Part shown: positions 13,640 to 23,881 of the stretch, piece after piece | Layout: each line of letters starts with the position of its first letter | How positions within the stretch are numbered: position 1 is the stretch's first letter | Source of the DNA: Heterobilharzia americana | Taxonomy: Eukaryota > Platyhelminthes > Trematoda > Strigeidida > Schistosomatidae | Length of the DNA stretch: 64,000 nucleotides | Assembly (NCBI GenBank): GCA_944470555.2 | Contig: OX104134.1 | Location: 55,853,890 to 55,917,889, forward strand | Reading direction: 5' to 3' | Position numbers and translations under genes: made by a program | The notes under the pieces: model-generated | What the model was told of the DNA's origin: nothing | Databases searched by the model: none | The model's input: the letters and a program-made list of their open reading frames with translations, nothing else

Positions 13640-14320
13640 GTTGTAGCTCAGTCGCCTATCAGAAAGACGGGGTGGTTGCTGACGAAATCTCAGCTCGGGC
13701 TGAGAAGATTCGTTTGGGATTTGCTAAATTGCGTTGTCTGTGGGGCCAGAGAGTTATCCGACTATCAAACACAGGACGAGTATATTGTGATGCAGTCAGT
13801 TCTTCCTGCTACACAACTGAGATGTGGCCAATAAAAGTAAAAGACACGAAGCGTTTGCAGGATTTCGGTTACCGATTTCTTTGTAGCATTACTTGTGTTT
13901 GGTGGAATCAGAGCGTGAGCAATGTCCGGACCAGGTGAAGGGTTCCAGGCAAGACAGTCAAATCGGTTACAGAGGTTGTGAAACTTCATCCGCTTAGATG
14001 GCTTGGGCGTGTGTTTCGCAGGCCGATCCACCGGCTACCTGGACGTGCCATGCTGGGAAAAGGTGAATAAAACTGGAGGGCGGTTCAAGGTAGTCAGGCC
14101 CGGATGCGGCATTTTTGACTGTTTGTATGAGCCGCATTTGGAGATGCAAGCTACCTAGTTGGTATTCAGATTACAGAAATCAATCATTAGAGACTGATGG
14201 TGAAATGGCTGAAAATCAGTAAAGAAGGGCGTAGGCGTATTCACCCATTGACCTTTTCTAAAGCGCGAATATCAGCACTAACCTATATCTTTCACACTAT
14301 TTCTTTTCTCACACAACTTT
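13640..14320 (+). mobile_element. RTE fossil C, C-terminal fragment (left arm)
   Basis: The plus-strand frame at 13,672-13,938 reads VADEISARAEKIRLGFAKLR, then WGQRVIRLSNTGRVYCDAV. This matches the region after the RT catalytic core in the RTE elements here (ADEISARIQKARLAFANLR). It continues, after frame breaks, as EVVKLHPLRWLGRVF..PIHRLPGRAML at about 13,960-14,060. The rest resembles the RTE 3' untranslated end. It is a 5'-truncated relic. The right-arm counterpart lacks 24 bp present here at 13,929-13,952. Confidence 0.8.
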
Positions 14321-14639
14321 GTCTACTTTGATATTACTTTTCTTATCCACCTGTTCCTTTTATACCTATGAATTGTGGCAATTAGAAGCGATACACTTGC
14401 GAGCAAAGTTTAAAGGTGAATTGGCCCACCAGTTTTGGATCTCCGAATCGAATGTGGCTCGAAATTTTATATGGAATCTCACACAGTCGAATAAGATCAA
14501 CGTACAACTTTGCACACAAGCCTCAATTTACAGAAGCATGCTAAGAACAAGTAGATATCAAAAATGACCAACATCACAATGAAAAAAGCGAATGAGAGCA
14601 GAAGGAATTTGGAAATCAAGACTATTGAGTGTTCAAGCA

Positions 14640-15055
14640 TTAGATGATAGAGTGAGTACATCTGTGCCAATGTAACCGAATTCCAGCCATTGATTCCTAC
14701 GATCTGTGGGACCCCAACATCCATTGGTACCATGTCCCAGTCCGGCAACCCTGAACTCTTTTAACTCCCCCAAGCATTCCCCGTCAAGGTAGACGGTAAC
14801 TCGACATGAGCAACACATGTCCAAGTTGCCTTATTCAGTGAAATCCCACTGCCCCATTGACAACGCTGCCTGTATTGACCAGCACTCTTCACCTAACCTT
14901 GACATCGCTGACCTGTTGATTCCACCATAAGTGGCCAACGCTGATTGGAAATCTAGGATTTCTTAATATTTCATACTTTCGACGGCCAGGTCTGACAGCC
15001 GTATATCAGGACAGGATGGACTACAGCGGATCTAACCATATCACATCCTAACAGA
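14640..15055 (-). mobile_element. RTE fossil D, 3' fragment (left arm)
   Basis: The minus-strand sequence carries the RTE C-terminal pattern in broken frames (cf. HVGRCRLGGWGPRDKRNQWLE against GCWGPTDRRNQWLE here, encoded near 14,690-14,740). It continues to about 15,055, where a piece matching a TCETWPLKV-like block ends. It lies directly next to a plus-strand CR1-like fragment. The mirrored copy is at 42,278-42,693. Confidence 0.75.
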
Positions 15056-15846
15056 GTGGCTTTCTGAAAACAAGATTCTGTACCACGAGCCTCTTCGACA
15101 TTTTTAACGAGGTCTCAGACAAAAGGGATCAGAATAAGCCAGCGATAATACTTCACTTTGATATAACCAAAGCCTTCGACAGAGTCCCATACGACTTGCT
15201 TATTAAGATGCCTAGTTCCCCTGGAATCTGCAATTCACTCTTAGACCAGCTAAAATCTTTCTGCGCAACCGTTATCAAATAACAAAAATTACCTCCAAGC
15301 CTAAACCAATAGCCAGGGGGTTGTCTAGGGCAGGATTTTCGGTCCACTCCTATTCATAATGTACATCAAAAGTATGTGTTAATGCTTCAAGGCAGGTAAG
15401 CTATTTTATATGCGGATGACTCGAATGTAATATACACATATGCTCCAACACTGACATTCATTCCCGCTAACTCTATGTGCGAGGGACTAAGATATATTAG
15501 CGTAGGATCCAAGACTTGGTGACTCAAATTTAATGTAGTTGGTTATGCATAGGTGACTGGGCTCTTAATTTAAACTTAACGATAACCGGGCGGCATTCAC
15601 TCCCAAAACTGATGTCTGTACTAGACCTGGGGCTGAGATACCCTCACACCCTATCTTCCTCTAAGAATATGTTTACGCATGTGTCGAAATCACACAAACT
15701 GGTAGATTTCTCACGACGAAACTCCTACACCAATAAATCGAGAGTTATCCTGCACAGACATGTGTTCGACCACCGCTAGCATAACGCCCATTTATCTACA
15801 GCAGTATGTGCGTCAGATATAAACCTAAAGTTGAAGGAGTGCAGGA
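15056..15846 (+). mobile_element. CR1-like non-LTR retrotransposon E, RT part (fossil, left arm)
   Basis: Plus-strand translation in one frame gives a truncated reverse transcriptase core: QSGFLKTRFCTTSLFDIFNE, a catalytic-aspartate block HFDITKAFDRVPYDLL, then SFLRNRYQITKI. After breaks comes a YADDSNVIYTYAPT block near 15,410-15,450. Order and wording fit the CR1/SR1-type RT rather than RTE. Stops and frameshifts make it a relic. RTE copy 1 is inserted at 15,847. The same element continues beyond it at 19,650-20,087. Confidence 0.8.
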
Positions 15847-16051
15847 ATGTTTTACAATCACCATCATCATTATCAACATAGGACCAGGCATTACTGCGTC
15901 ACGGTCCGAGTTGCCACACCTCATATCAGCACATCAAGTAAAAAGGTAGTGAGGTGAAGGATGAAGATAAGTGAATGCAGTCAAAAGAAATATAAAGTAT
16001 GAGAAGAAAGGAAAGAGGAGTGACAAAATAGTGAGATTCGGTATAGCGTTG

Positions 16052-17498
16052 TTAAGATGAGGATAATGTGTGTATACATCTGCGCCACTGACTTCGGTTC
16101 TGAGCCATATCACCTAGGGTCTCCAACCACTGGTTCCTCTTGTCCCGTGGACCCCAACCACCTAGTCTGCATCGTCCTACATGGCTTAAACCAACAGTCA
16201 GAGACTTCATACATTGGTGCCATGTTTTAGTCTGGCCACCTCGGGCCTTTTTCCAGCCTGGACCCACCTCAGCCAACATTGTGTGACGAGGCAATCGGTG
16301 ACTAGGCATACGTAGTACGTGTCCCAACCATCTCAGTCGATGAAGGTTCACAACCTCGTCGACTGACTTACCTCTTCTCCCCAAAACTCTACACCTAACT
16401 TCTGCATTACTCACATGGTGACACCACGGAATACGTCCTATACTACGAAGGCAACGGTGGTCAAACACCTGAACCTTTTCATATCTTCCACTTTCAATGG
16501 CCATGTTTCACAGCCATACAGTAGAACAGAGCGGACTGCTGTGCAGTACACGCGACCCTTAATAGACAAACGAATATCACGGCGGCGCCATAGGTGGCGC
16601 AAATTGGCAAAAGCCAATCGAGCCTTTTGTATCCGTGCAGAAATCTCATCGGCAACTAACCCACCGGGTTGATCCTACTTCCCAGGTAAGTGAAGTGGTC
16701 AACACACTCAACCACTTCACTCTCTATTGTTAACCGCGGTACCGCTGAAGACCAGTCCTGGAGCAAAAATTTGCATTTGGGTGGTGAAAATCGCATCCCA
16801 AACATTCTCAAATTCCCACTCAAAGTGTTCAGAAGACTCTGCATCTTGTCAGCGTCTTCACCTAACAGGACTATGTCATCTGCATATTCTAGATCTAAAG
16901 AAAATTCACCTGTGATTGGGTCAACGTCTGTGTAATTAGGTGACGAGAGGGAAACCTCCATAAGAATATCTATGATAAAATTAAATAAGAATGGGGATAG
17001 TGGGCATCCTTGACGGACACCACTTGATGAGTATAGCTCCCTGGACAACTCACCATAGGCTCTAACATGCCCACAAGTGTTCGAGTAGAGAGCTTTCAAT
17101 AAGGTGATGTACTTACTAGGCACGCCTTTCAGTGACAGACACTGCCATAAGACTTCTCGATCAACGGAGTCAAATGCCGCCTTCAGGTCGAGAAATACAG
17201 CTATTGTCGGGCGTCTGTAAGCATGCCTATGTTCCAGGACCTGGCGCAGTGTGAATATTTGGTCGATACATCCACGGCCAGGTCTAAAGCCTGCCTGGTT
17301 TTCTCGGGCTTGCTGTTCCCGAGCTCCACTCAGGCGTCGGAGAATTATAGAACTTAGGATCTTAGACACTATGTTTGTCAGGCTGATTCCTCTGTGGTTA
17401 TCACAAGAGGACTTCTCGCCTTTCTTGAAGACTGGGATGATGAGTGACTTAGACCAGTCGGAGGGGATCGTATTTGATTCCCATATACTGGCTAACAC
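16052..17498 (-). pseudogene. RTE reverse transcriptase, broken (left copy 1)
   Basis: Frame 17,498-16,656 (280 codons) holds the RT core: QAGFRPGRGCIDQIFTLRQ, VFLDLKAAFDSVDREVLW, SGVRQGCPLSPFLFNF, LEYADDIVLLGEDADKM and VDHFTYLGSRI. It ends at a frameshift where copy 2 has one more base (GGGTTGATCC here, GGAGTTGATCC at 20,909). The C-terminal domain continues in another frame at 16,504-16,052 with RCLRSIGRIPWCHH and HRLRWLGHVLRMPSHRLPRH. The enzyme would copy element RNA at a nicked target, but this copy cannot make it intact. Confidence 0.88.
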
Positions 17499-17589
17499 TT
17501 CCGTTAGCCTGACTAAGAGAACTCTACCACCATTCTTGTATACCTCAGCAGGTAGTCCGTCTGGTCCTGCTGCCCTTTCCCGTTTCAGG

Positions 17590-18706
17590 CTATCTACCGC
17601 CTGTCTCTATGTCCCATTCAGGGTCCGACTGGATAGCGGGCAGCGCAATCGTGGCTGGAGGCCAGTTAAACTGTTCCTCAAAGTGTTCTGCCCATCGTTC
17701 CAGTCGCCTTCCCTGCGAGTGAATCGCCGATCCGTCCTTCTCCGCTATAACCTCACTAACTGTTGTTGACCATTTCCCCCCAGTCTCCTTAATAAGTCTA
17801 AATAACTGTCTACTGTTACCGATCGCCGCTGCCTTTTCCATCTCTTTAGCCTTTGCTGCCCACCACTGTTCACGATCGTTGCGCAGACTTTTCGTCAGTT
17901 TATTTTTAAGTTGCGCTCGCTCTTCATTGTACTCAGAGCCTGCAGGGATGCATTCACGTGCATCCATTAGTTTGGAAGAAGCTGCTGATATCCACTGGCT
18001 CTTTTTAGCCATTATCTTGGAGTCGGCTACAGTCTTCAGTGCTGCTTTTACAGTAGACTGAAGATGGCACCAAGCTTCTTCTGGATGAGTGACAGTCTTT
18101 TGTTCCGATAACTGCCTAGCCAACTTCTCACTGAACACGGCTTTGGTGTTTTCGTTGTCCAGCAGAACTCGTAGTGGTTTTGTTGCCAAATTTTTTCTAC
18201 GTCCATTGAGACGCAGGCATATACGTGCTCGGACCAACGCATGATCGCTGTCCAAACACGTACTCCAGAAGGAGCGGCAGTCTTCCACCGATCCTCTCCA
18301 GCGATGACTAATAGCAATGTGGTCTATCTGTGTCCATCGCTGAGTCGAGCTCGGTGGACGCCAGGTCAGACAGTGCCTTTCTTTATGTCTGAAATTTGTG
18401 CTGGCTAAAAATAGGCGGTTATCTGAGCATAGTTGTAATAGGCGATCACCGTTATCTGTACGTTCAGCTGGGATTCCGAAAGTGCCTTTCTGCCTCACTC
18501 AGTCTACCCACCTGTGCGTTGAGGTCACCTGCAACAACCACTACGTCCGAACGTTTGGCTTTCGAGAGGAGGTTAGACAGTTTATGGTAGAACTCGTCCT
18601 TCACTTCATCCGAACTACAGTCAGTGGGTGCGTAAGCAGAGATTACAAAGAGACAACGGCGAGTCTCACTATTCCTTTTAGTTCTCACTGTGCCGTTCAG
18701 CCTCAT
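17590..18706 (-). pseudogene. RTE endonuclease/linker, broken (left copy 1)
   Basis: Frames 18,706-18,464 and 18,498-17,590 carry the apurinic-type endonuclease and linker: SAYAPTDCSSDEVKDEFYHK, VVVAGDLNAQVGRLSEAERH, RWTQIDHIAISHRWRGSVED and the catalytic-type SDHALVRARICL. A 12-bp loss splits the two frames. A 38-bp loss near 17,600 removes the PPTLEEVEKAVGSL segment before the RT. This copy keeps three A residues in gggaaaggg at the endonuclease-RT junction (near 17,576), where copy 2 and the right-arm element have two. Confidence 0.85.
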
Positions 18707-19649
18707 AGCGCAGAGGCGACTATCAACTGGGATCCAGTCTAGTAGTGAATTTTCTGAATAACCACACTTGGGTCCTGTATGCGTGTCTCACAAACACAGC
18801 ACACATCCATGGCCCGAGTTGCTAGTCTTTGCTAACGAAGCCTGTTGGCCAATTTGACGGAGGGTGCGGACATTGAAGGCTCCAATATGTAATTTGGAGC
18901 GTGGTTTAAGGAGACCAGTGATGCTGTTCTGTGGACTCAGATCGTTGTCGAAGGCTGCAGAGGTAGGAGAAATTGAAGATGGTGCAGCATCATTAATTAA
19001 GAGACGTGAAGGAAGATTAGAAGGTAATGATGGAGGAGGTGGATAGCAGTCAGAAGAAACTTGGGTGCTGACAGAGTTGTGAGGGCGGTTGACACTTCCC
19101 GGCTGCCCACACCATGGAAGGCTATTTCTTCTTAAGGTACCTGAAAGAGATTTGTGTGACCGCAGAGCCCATCGGACATCTGCTTGAGGCCTGTCACACC
19201 CAGCCTTTTGAGTATGATTATTTTGAATTTTTGTATTTTTGGGGCCGGATGAGCGAAAGGAAACGACAAGTGAACCAACACCGCCGGGCCGGCAGACCGT
19301 GGGGCGTGGTGGAGTGTGTTATTTTTGGGGCCGACCTTTTCTAACCCCCCCTTCCTCTGAGAAGGCAGCATCAGCATGGCACTGCTGGTCATCCAAGGGA
19401 AACACCTTACTGCTCTCACACCCCATCCAGCTAGCAGCAGTACGACTTCGCACTCAGACCCCCATCATAGTGTAGCAATTTACACTATAACGGTAACTGC
19501 TTTTCGCCTAACCATTATCCAACAGACCTTTCTCGTATGGTAGGACCTCGAGGGAACAAGCGTTCCACCAGCACAGCTCGTTGGGTCACTGCGTTATGCA
19601 AGCCCGACCACCACGTCAAGGTAGCAGCTATCGGTCGGGATGTTTTACA

Positions 19650-20087
19650 GTCAGAATACTCAACACGGATAACAACGTAAAATATGCCACCAGATGCAAC
19701 ATCCTAGGAATTAAGTTAATATGGAACCGAAGGCTCAGACTGAACTTAACAAACCGACCTATAGCAAATGCTTAAGCATGTGATTATAGATAAAGCTGCC
19801 CACGGGTTAAGAAACAACCGCAACAGTTGAAACTCATCGCTTTAAAAGTTACTAAGCAGAACCTCTCCATGATTAAATATACCTAGATATGGAATAATTT
19901 ACCTACAGAAACATGGGAATCAAACACACTGGCTAAGTTAATGAGGCATTTCAACTCCACATTACACAACTGTGTTAAGATAGGTGCCACCACCACCGCT
20001 GCCCCCAGAACTATAAACCTAATAGGACTTTTAAATGCGTAAACAACTCCCAGTCACAAAAGCTACACTTTTGTCATTTTTCTCACT
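19650..20087 (+). mobile_element. CR1-like element E, 3' part, present only in left arm
   Basis: The plus-strand sequence after RTE copy 1 continues the CR1-like relic. It has RILNTDNNVKYATRCNILG near 19,650, and near 19,890-20,040 a conserved C-terminal frame IWNNLPTETWESNTLAKLMR, then CVKIGATTTAAPRTINLIGLL and a stop. This is the expected end of a CR1/SR1-type RT protein. It joins the 15,056-15,846 part into one element interrupted by RTE copy 1. The right arm has no counterpart. Confidence 0.78.
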
Positions 20088-20292
20088 AAAATTTCAGATC
20101 ATCATCATCATTATCAACATAGGACCAGGCATTACTGCGTCACGGTCCGAGTTGCCACACCTCATATCAGCACATCAAGTAAAAAGGTAGTGAGGTGAAG
20201 GATGAAGATAAGTGAATGCAGTCAAAAGAAATATAAAGTATGAGAAGAAAGGAAAGAGGAGTGACAAAATAGTGAGATTCGGTATAGCGTTG

Positions 20293-21741
20293 TTAAGATG
20301 AGGATAATGTGTGTATACATCTGCGCCACTGACTTCGGTTCTGAGCCATATCACCTAGGGTCTCCAACCACTGGTTCCTCTTGTCCCGTGGACCCCAACC
20401 ACCTAGTCTGCATCGTCCTACATGGCTTAAACCAACAGTCAGAGACTTCATACATTGGTGCCATGTTTTAGTCTGGCCACCTCGGGCCTTTTTCCAGCCT
20501 GAACCCACCTCAGCCAACATTGTGTGACGAGGCAATCGGTGACTAGGCATACGTAGTACGTGTCCCAACCATCTCAGTCGATGAAGGTTCACAACCTCGT
20601 CGACTGACTTACCTCTTCTCCCCAAAACTCTACACCTAACTTCTGCATTACTCACATGGTGACACCACGGAATACGTCCTATACTACGAAGGCAACGGTG
20701 GTCAAATACCTGTAACCTTCTCATGTCTTCCACTTTCAATGGCCATGTTTCACAGCCATACAGTAGAACAGAGCGGACTGCTGTGCAGTACACGCGACCC
20801 TTAATAGACAAACGAATATCACGGCGGCGCCATAGGTGGCGCAAATTGGCAAAAGCCAATCGAGCCTTTTGTATCCGTGCAGAAATCTCATCGGCAACTA
20901 ACCCACCGGAGTTGATCCTACTTCCCAGGTAAGTGAAGTGGTCAACACACTCAACCACTTCACTCTCTATTGTTAACCGCGGTACCGCTGAAGACCAGTC
21001 CTGGAGCAAAAATTTGCATTTGGGTGGTGAAAATCGCATCCCAAACATTCTCAAATTCCCACTCAAAGTGTTCAGAAGACTCTGCATCTTGTCAGCGTCT
21101 TCACCTAACAGGACTATGTCATCTGCATATTCTAGATCTAAGGAAAATTCACCTGTGATTCGGTCAACGTCTTTGTAATTAGGTGACGAGAGGGAAACCT
21201 CCATAAGAATATCTATGATAAAATTAAATAAGAATGGGGATAGTGGGCATCCTTGACGGACACCACTTGATGAGTATAGCTCCCTGGACAACTCACCATA
21301 GGCTCTAACATGCCCACAAGTGTTCGAGTAGAGAGCTTTCAATAAGGTGATGTACTTACTAGGCACGCCTTTCAGTGACAGACACTGCCATAAGACTTCT
21401 CGATCAACGGAGTCAAATGCCGCCTTCAGGTCGAGAAATACAGCTATTGTCGGGCGTCTGTAAGCATGCCTATGTTCCAGGACCTGGCGCAGTGTGAATA
21501 TTTGGTCGATACATCCACGGCCAGGTCTAAAGCCTGCCTGGTTTTCTCGGGCTTGCTGTTCCCGAGCTCCACTCAGGCGTCGGAGAATTATAGAACTTAG
21601 GATCTTAGACACTATGTTTGTCAGGCTGATTCCTCTGTGGTTATCACAAGAGGACTTCTCGCCTTTCTTGAAGACTGGGATGATCAGTGACTTAGACCAG
21701 TCGGAGGGGATCGTATTTGATTCCCATATACTGGCTAACAC
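20293..21741 (-). CDS. RTE reverse transcriptase with C-terminal domain (left copy 2)
   Basis: This open frame of 482 codons encodes the RT half of an RTE-type polyprotein. Motifs in order: NHRGISLTNIVSKILSSIIL (about 33-52), QAGFRPGRGCIDQIFTLRQ (about 68-86), catalytic VFLDLKAAFDSVDREVLW (about 101-118), GVRQGCPLSPFLFNFIIDIL (about 159-178), catalytic EYADDIVLLGEDADKM (about 207-222), VDHFTYLGSRI, and a C-terminal block RWLGHVLRMPSHRLPRHTML. The start is artificial: the true protein begins in the upstream endonuclease frame, one base out of phase near 21,820. This is the most complete RT domain of the RTE copies here. Confidence 0.9.
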   Translation of the reverse strand: MLASIWESNTIPSDWSKSLIIPVFKKGEKSSCDNHRGISLTNIVSKILSSIILRRLSGAREQQARENQAGFRPGRGCIDQIFTLRQVLEHRHAYRRPTIAVFLDLKAAFDSVDREVLWQCLSLKGVPSKYITLLKALYSNTCGHVRAYGELSRELYSSSGVRQGCPLSPFLFNFIIDILMEVSLSSPNYKDVDRITGEFSLDLEYADDIVLLGEDADKMQSLLNTLSGNLRMFGMRFSPPKCKFLLQDWSSAVPRLTIESEVVECVDHFTYLGSRINSGGLVADEISARIQKARLAFANLRHLWRRRDIRLSIKGRVYCTAVRSVLLYGCETWPLKVEDMRRLQVFDHRCLRSIGRIPWCHHVSNAEVRCRVLGRRGKSVDEVVNLHRLRWLGHVLRMPSHRLPRHTMLAEVGSGWKKARGGQTKTWHQCMKSLTVGLSHVGRCRLGGWGPRDKRNQWLETLGDMAQNRSQWRRCIHTLSSS

Positions 21742-21755
21742 TTCCGTTAGCCTGA

Positions 21756-23165
21756 CTAAGAGAACTCTACCACCATTCTTGTATACCTCAGCAGGTAGTC
21801 CGTCTGGTCCTGCTGCCCTTCCCGTTTCAGGCTACCTACCGCTTTCTCGACTTCTTCTAGTGTTGGGGGACCTGTCTCTATGTCCCATTCAGGGTCCGAC
21901 TGGATAGCGGGCAGCGCAATGGTGGCTGGAGGCCAGTTAAACTGTTCCTCAAAGTGTTCTGCCCATCGTCCCAGTCGCCTTCCCTGCGAGTGAATCGCCG
22001 ATCCGTCCTTCTCCGCTATAACCTCACTAACTGTTGTTGACCATTTCCCCCCAGTCTCCTTAATAAGTCTAAATAACTGTCTACTGTTACCGATCGCCGC
22101 TGCCTTTTCCATCTCTTTAGCCTTTGCTGCCCACCACTGTTCACGATCGTTGCGCAGACTTTTCGTCAGTTTATTTTTAAGTTGCGCTCGCTCTTCATTG
22201 TACTCAGAGCCTGCAGGGATGCATTCACGTGCATCCATTAGTTTGGAAGAAGCTGCTGATATCCACTGGCTCTTTTTAGCCATTATCTTGGAGTCGGCTA
22301 CAGTCTCCAGTGCTGCTTTTACAGTAGACTGAAGATGGCACCAAGCTTCTTCTGGATGAGTGACAGTCTTTTGTTCCGATAACTGCCTAGCCAACTTCTC
22401 ACTGAACACGGCTTTGGTGTTTTCGTTGTCCAGCAGAACTCGTAGTGGTTTTGTTGCCAAATTTTTTCTACGTCCATTGAGACGCAGGCATATACGTGCT
22501 CGGACCAACGCATGATCGCTGTCCAAACACGTACTCCAGAAGGAGCGGCAGTCTTCCACCGATCCTCTCCAGCGATGACTAATAGCAATGTGGTCTATCT
22601 GTGTCCATCGCTGAGTCGAGCTCGGTGGACGCCAGGTCAGACAGTGCCTTTCTTTATGTCTGAAATTTGTGCTGGCTAAAAATAGGCGGTTATCTGAGCA
22701 TAGTTGTAATAGGCGATCACCGTTATCTGTACGTTCAGCTGGGATTCCGAAAGTGCCACCTAAGTGCCTTTCTGCCTCACTCAGTCTACCCACCTGTGCG
22801 TTGAGGTCACCTGCAACAACCACTACGTCCGAACGTTTGGCTTTCGAGAGGAGGTTAGACAGTTTATGGTAGAACTCGTCCTTCACTTCATCCGAACTAC
22901 AGTCAGTGGGTGCGTAAGCAGAGATTACAAAGAGACAACGGCGAGTCTCACTATTCCTTTTAGTTCTCACTGTGCCGTTCAGCCTCATAGCGCAGAGGCG
23001 ACTATCAACTGGGATCCAGTCTAGTAGTGAGTTTTCTGCCCTGGTGCTTAATGCTATACCTACACCTGCAAGACCACGAGAGCTAGCTATCGAATCTCCA
23101 GAAACTCGAAGGGTGAATTTTGCAGATTCACCAGATTGGTCAGGAGAGGTCAGGTGAATAACCAC
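21756..23165 (-). CDS. RTE endonuclease and linker, 5'-deleted (left copy 2)
   Basis: This open frame of 469 codons covers the endonuclease without its first part, plus the linker to the RT. Visible blocks are GLAGVGIALSTRAENSLLDW, SAYAPTDCSSDEVKDEFYHK, VVVAGDLNAQVGRLSEAERH, RWTQIDHIAISHRWRGS, CLDSDHALVRARIC and a Lys/Arg-rich linker ending PPTLEEVEKAVGSLKRE. It then runs out of frame because gggaaggg has one A less than gggaaaggg in copy 1. In the family this domain nicks target DNA to prime reverse transcription. Confidence 0.85.
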   Translation of the reverse strand: MVIHLTSPDQSGESAKFTLRVSGDSIASSRGLAGVGIALSTRAENSLLDWIPVDSRLCAMRLNGTVRTKRNSETRRCLFVISAYAPTDCSSDEVKDEFYHKLSNLLSKAKRSDVVVVAGDLNAQVGRLSEAERHLGGTFGIPAERTDNGDRLLQLCSDNRLFLASTNFRHKERHCLTWRPPSSTQRWTQIDHIAISHRWRGSVEDCRSFWSTCLDSDHALVRARICLRLNGRRKNLATKPLRVLLDNENTKAVFSEKLARQLSEQKTVTHPEEAWCHLQSTVKAALETVADSKIMAKKSQWISAASSKLMDARECIPAGSEYNEERAQLKNKLTKSLRNDREQWWAAKAKEMEKAAAIGNSRQLFRLIKETGGKWSTTVSEVIAEKDGSAIHSQGRRLGRWAEHFEEQFNWPPATIALPAIQSDPEWDIETGPPTLEEVEKAVGSLKREGQQDQTDYLLRYTRMVVEFS

Positions 23166-23881
23166 ACTTGGGTCCTGTATGCGTGTCTCACAAACGCAGA
23201 AATTGAAGATGGTGCAGCATCATTAATTAAGAGACGTGAAGGAAGATTAGAAGGTAATGATGGAGGAGGTGGATAGCAGTCAGAAGAAACTTGGGTGCTG
23301 ACAGAGTTGTGAGGGCGGTTGACACTTCCCGGCTGCCCACACCATGGAAGGCTATTTCTTCTTAAGGTACCTGAAAGAGATTTGTGTGACCGCAGAGCCC
23401 ATCGGACATCTGCTTGAGGCCTGTCACACCCAGCCTTTTGAGTATGATTATTTTGAATTTTTGTATTTTTGGGGCCGGATGAGCGAAAGGAAACGACAAG
23501 TGAACCAACACCGCCGGGCCGGCAGACCGTGGGGCGTGGTGGAGTGTGTTATTTTTGGGGCCGACCTTTTCTAACCCCCCCTTCCTCTGAGAAGGCAGCA
23601 TCAGCATGGCACTGCTGGTCATCCAAGGGAAACACCTTACTGCTCTCACACCCCATCCAGCTAGCAGCAGTACGACTTCGCACTCAGACCCCCATCATAG
23701 TGTAGCAATTTACACTATAACGGTAACTGCTTTTCGCCTAACCATTATCCAACAGACCTTTCTCGTATGGTAGGACCTCGAGGGAACAAGCGTTCCACCA
23801 GCATAGCTCGTTGGGTCATTGTGATATGCAAGCCCGACCACCACGTCAAGGTAGCAGCTATCGGTCGGGAAAATTTCAGAT

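Larger units (their letters stand above)
15847..19649 (-). mobile_element. RTE-type retrotransposon, left copy 1, with 10-bp TSD
   Basis: The element body spans 15,857-19,639 on the minus strand, between direct repeats ATGTTTTACA (15,847-15,856 and 19,640-19,649), which I read as its target-site duplication. Its 3' terminus (left edge) is the short (ATC)n/(GAT)n-type tail typical of RTE elements. Minus-strand pieces are: 5' leader; GAFNVRTLRQIG start near 18,880; endonuclease/linker 18,706-17,590; RT 17,498-16,656; C-terminal domain 16,504-16,052. It has lost 12 bp near 18,485 and 38 bp near 17,600 relative to copy 2, plus an endonuclease segment near 18,755. It is therefore not functional. 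Confidence 0.92.
20088..23881 (-). mobile_element. RTE-type retrotransposon, left copy 2, with 12-bp TSD
   Basis: The element body spans 20,100-23,869 on the minus strand, between direct repeats AAAATTTCAGAT (20,088-20,099 and 23,870-23,881), a clear target-site duplication. The 3' end is again an ATC-repeat tail. Two long frames remain (endonuclease/linker 23,165-21,756; RT and C-terminus 21,741-20,293), separated by a one-base loss. About 0.3 kb encoding the start of the endonuclease (the GAFNVRTLRQIG region) is deleted near 23,199, so the element is defective. It is nearly identical to copy 1 over long stretches, so both insertions are probably young. Confidence 0.94.

Noticed and set aside
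20293..23165. Retron or diversity-generating RT system
   Set aside because: The RT motifs, the endonuclease, TSDs and ATC-repeat tail identify ordinary eukaryotic RTE retrotransposons.
16052..23869. Tandem duplication of one RTE locus in the left arm
   Set aside because: The two copies have different target-site duplications and different flanks, so they are separate insertions.
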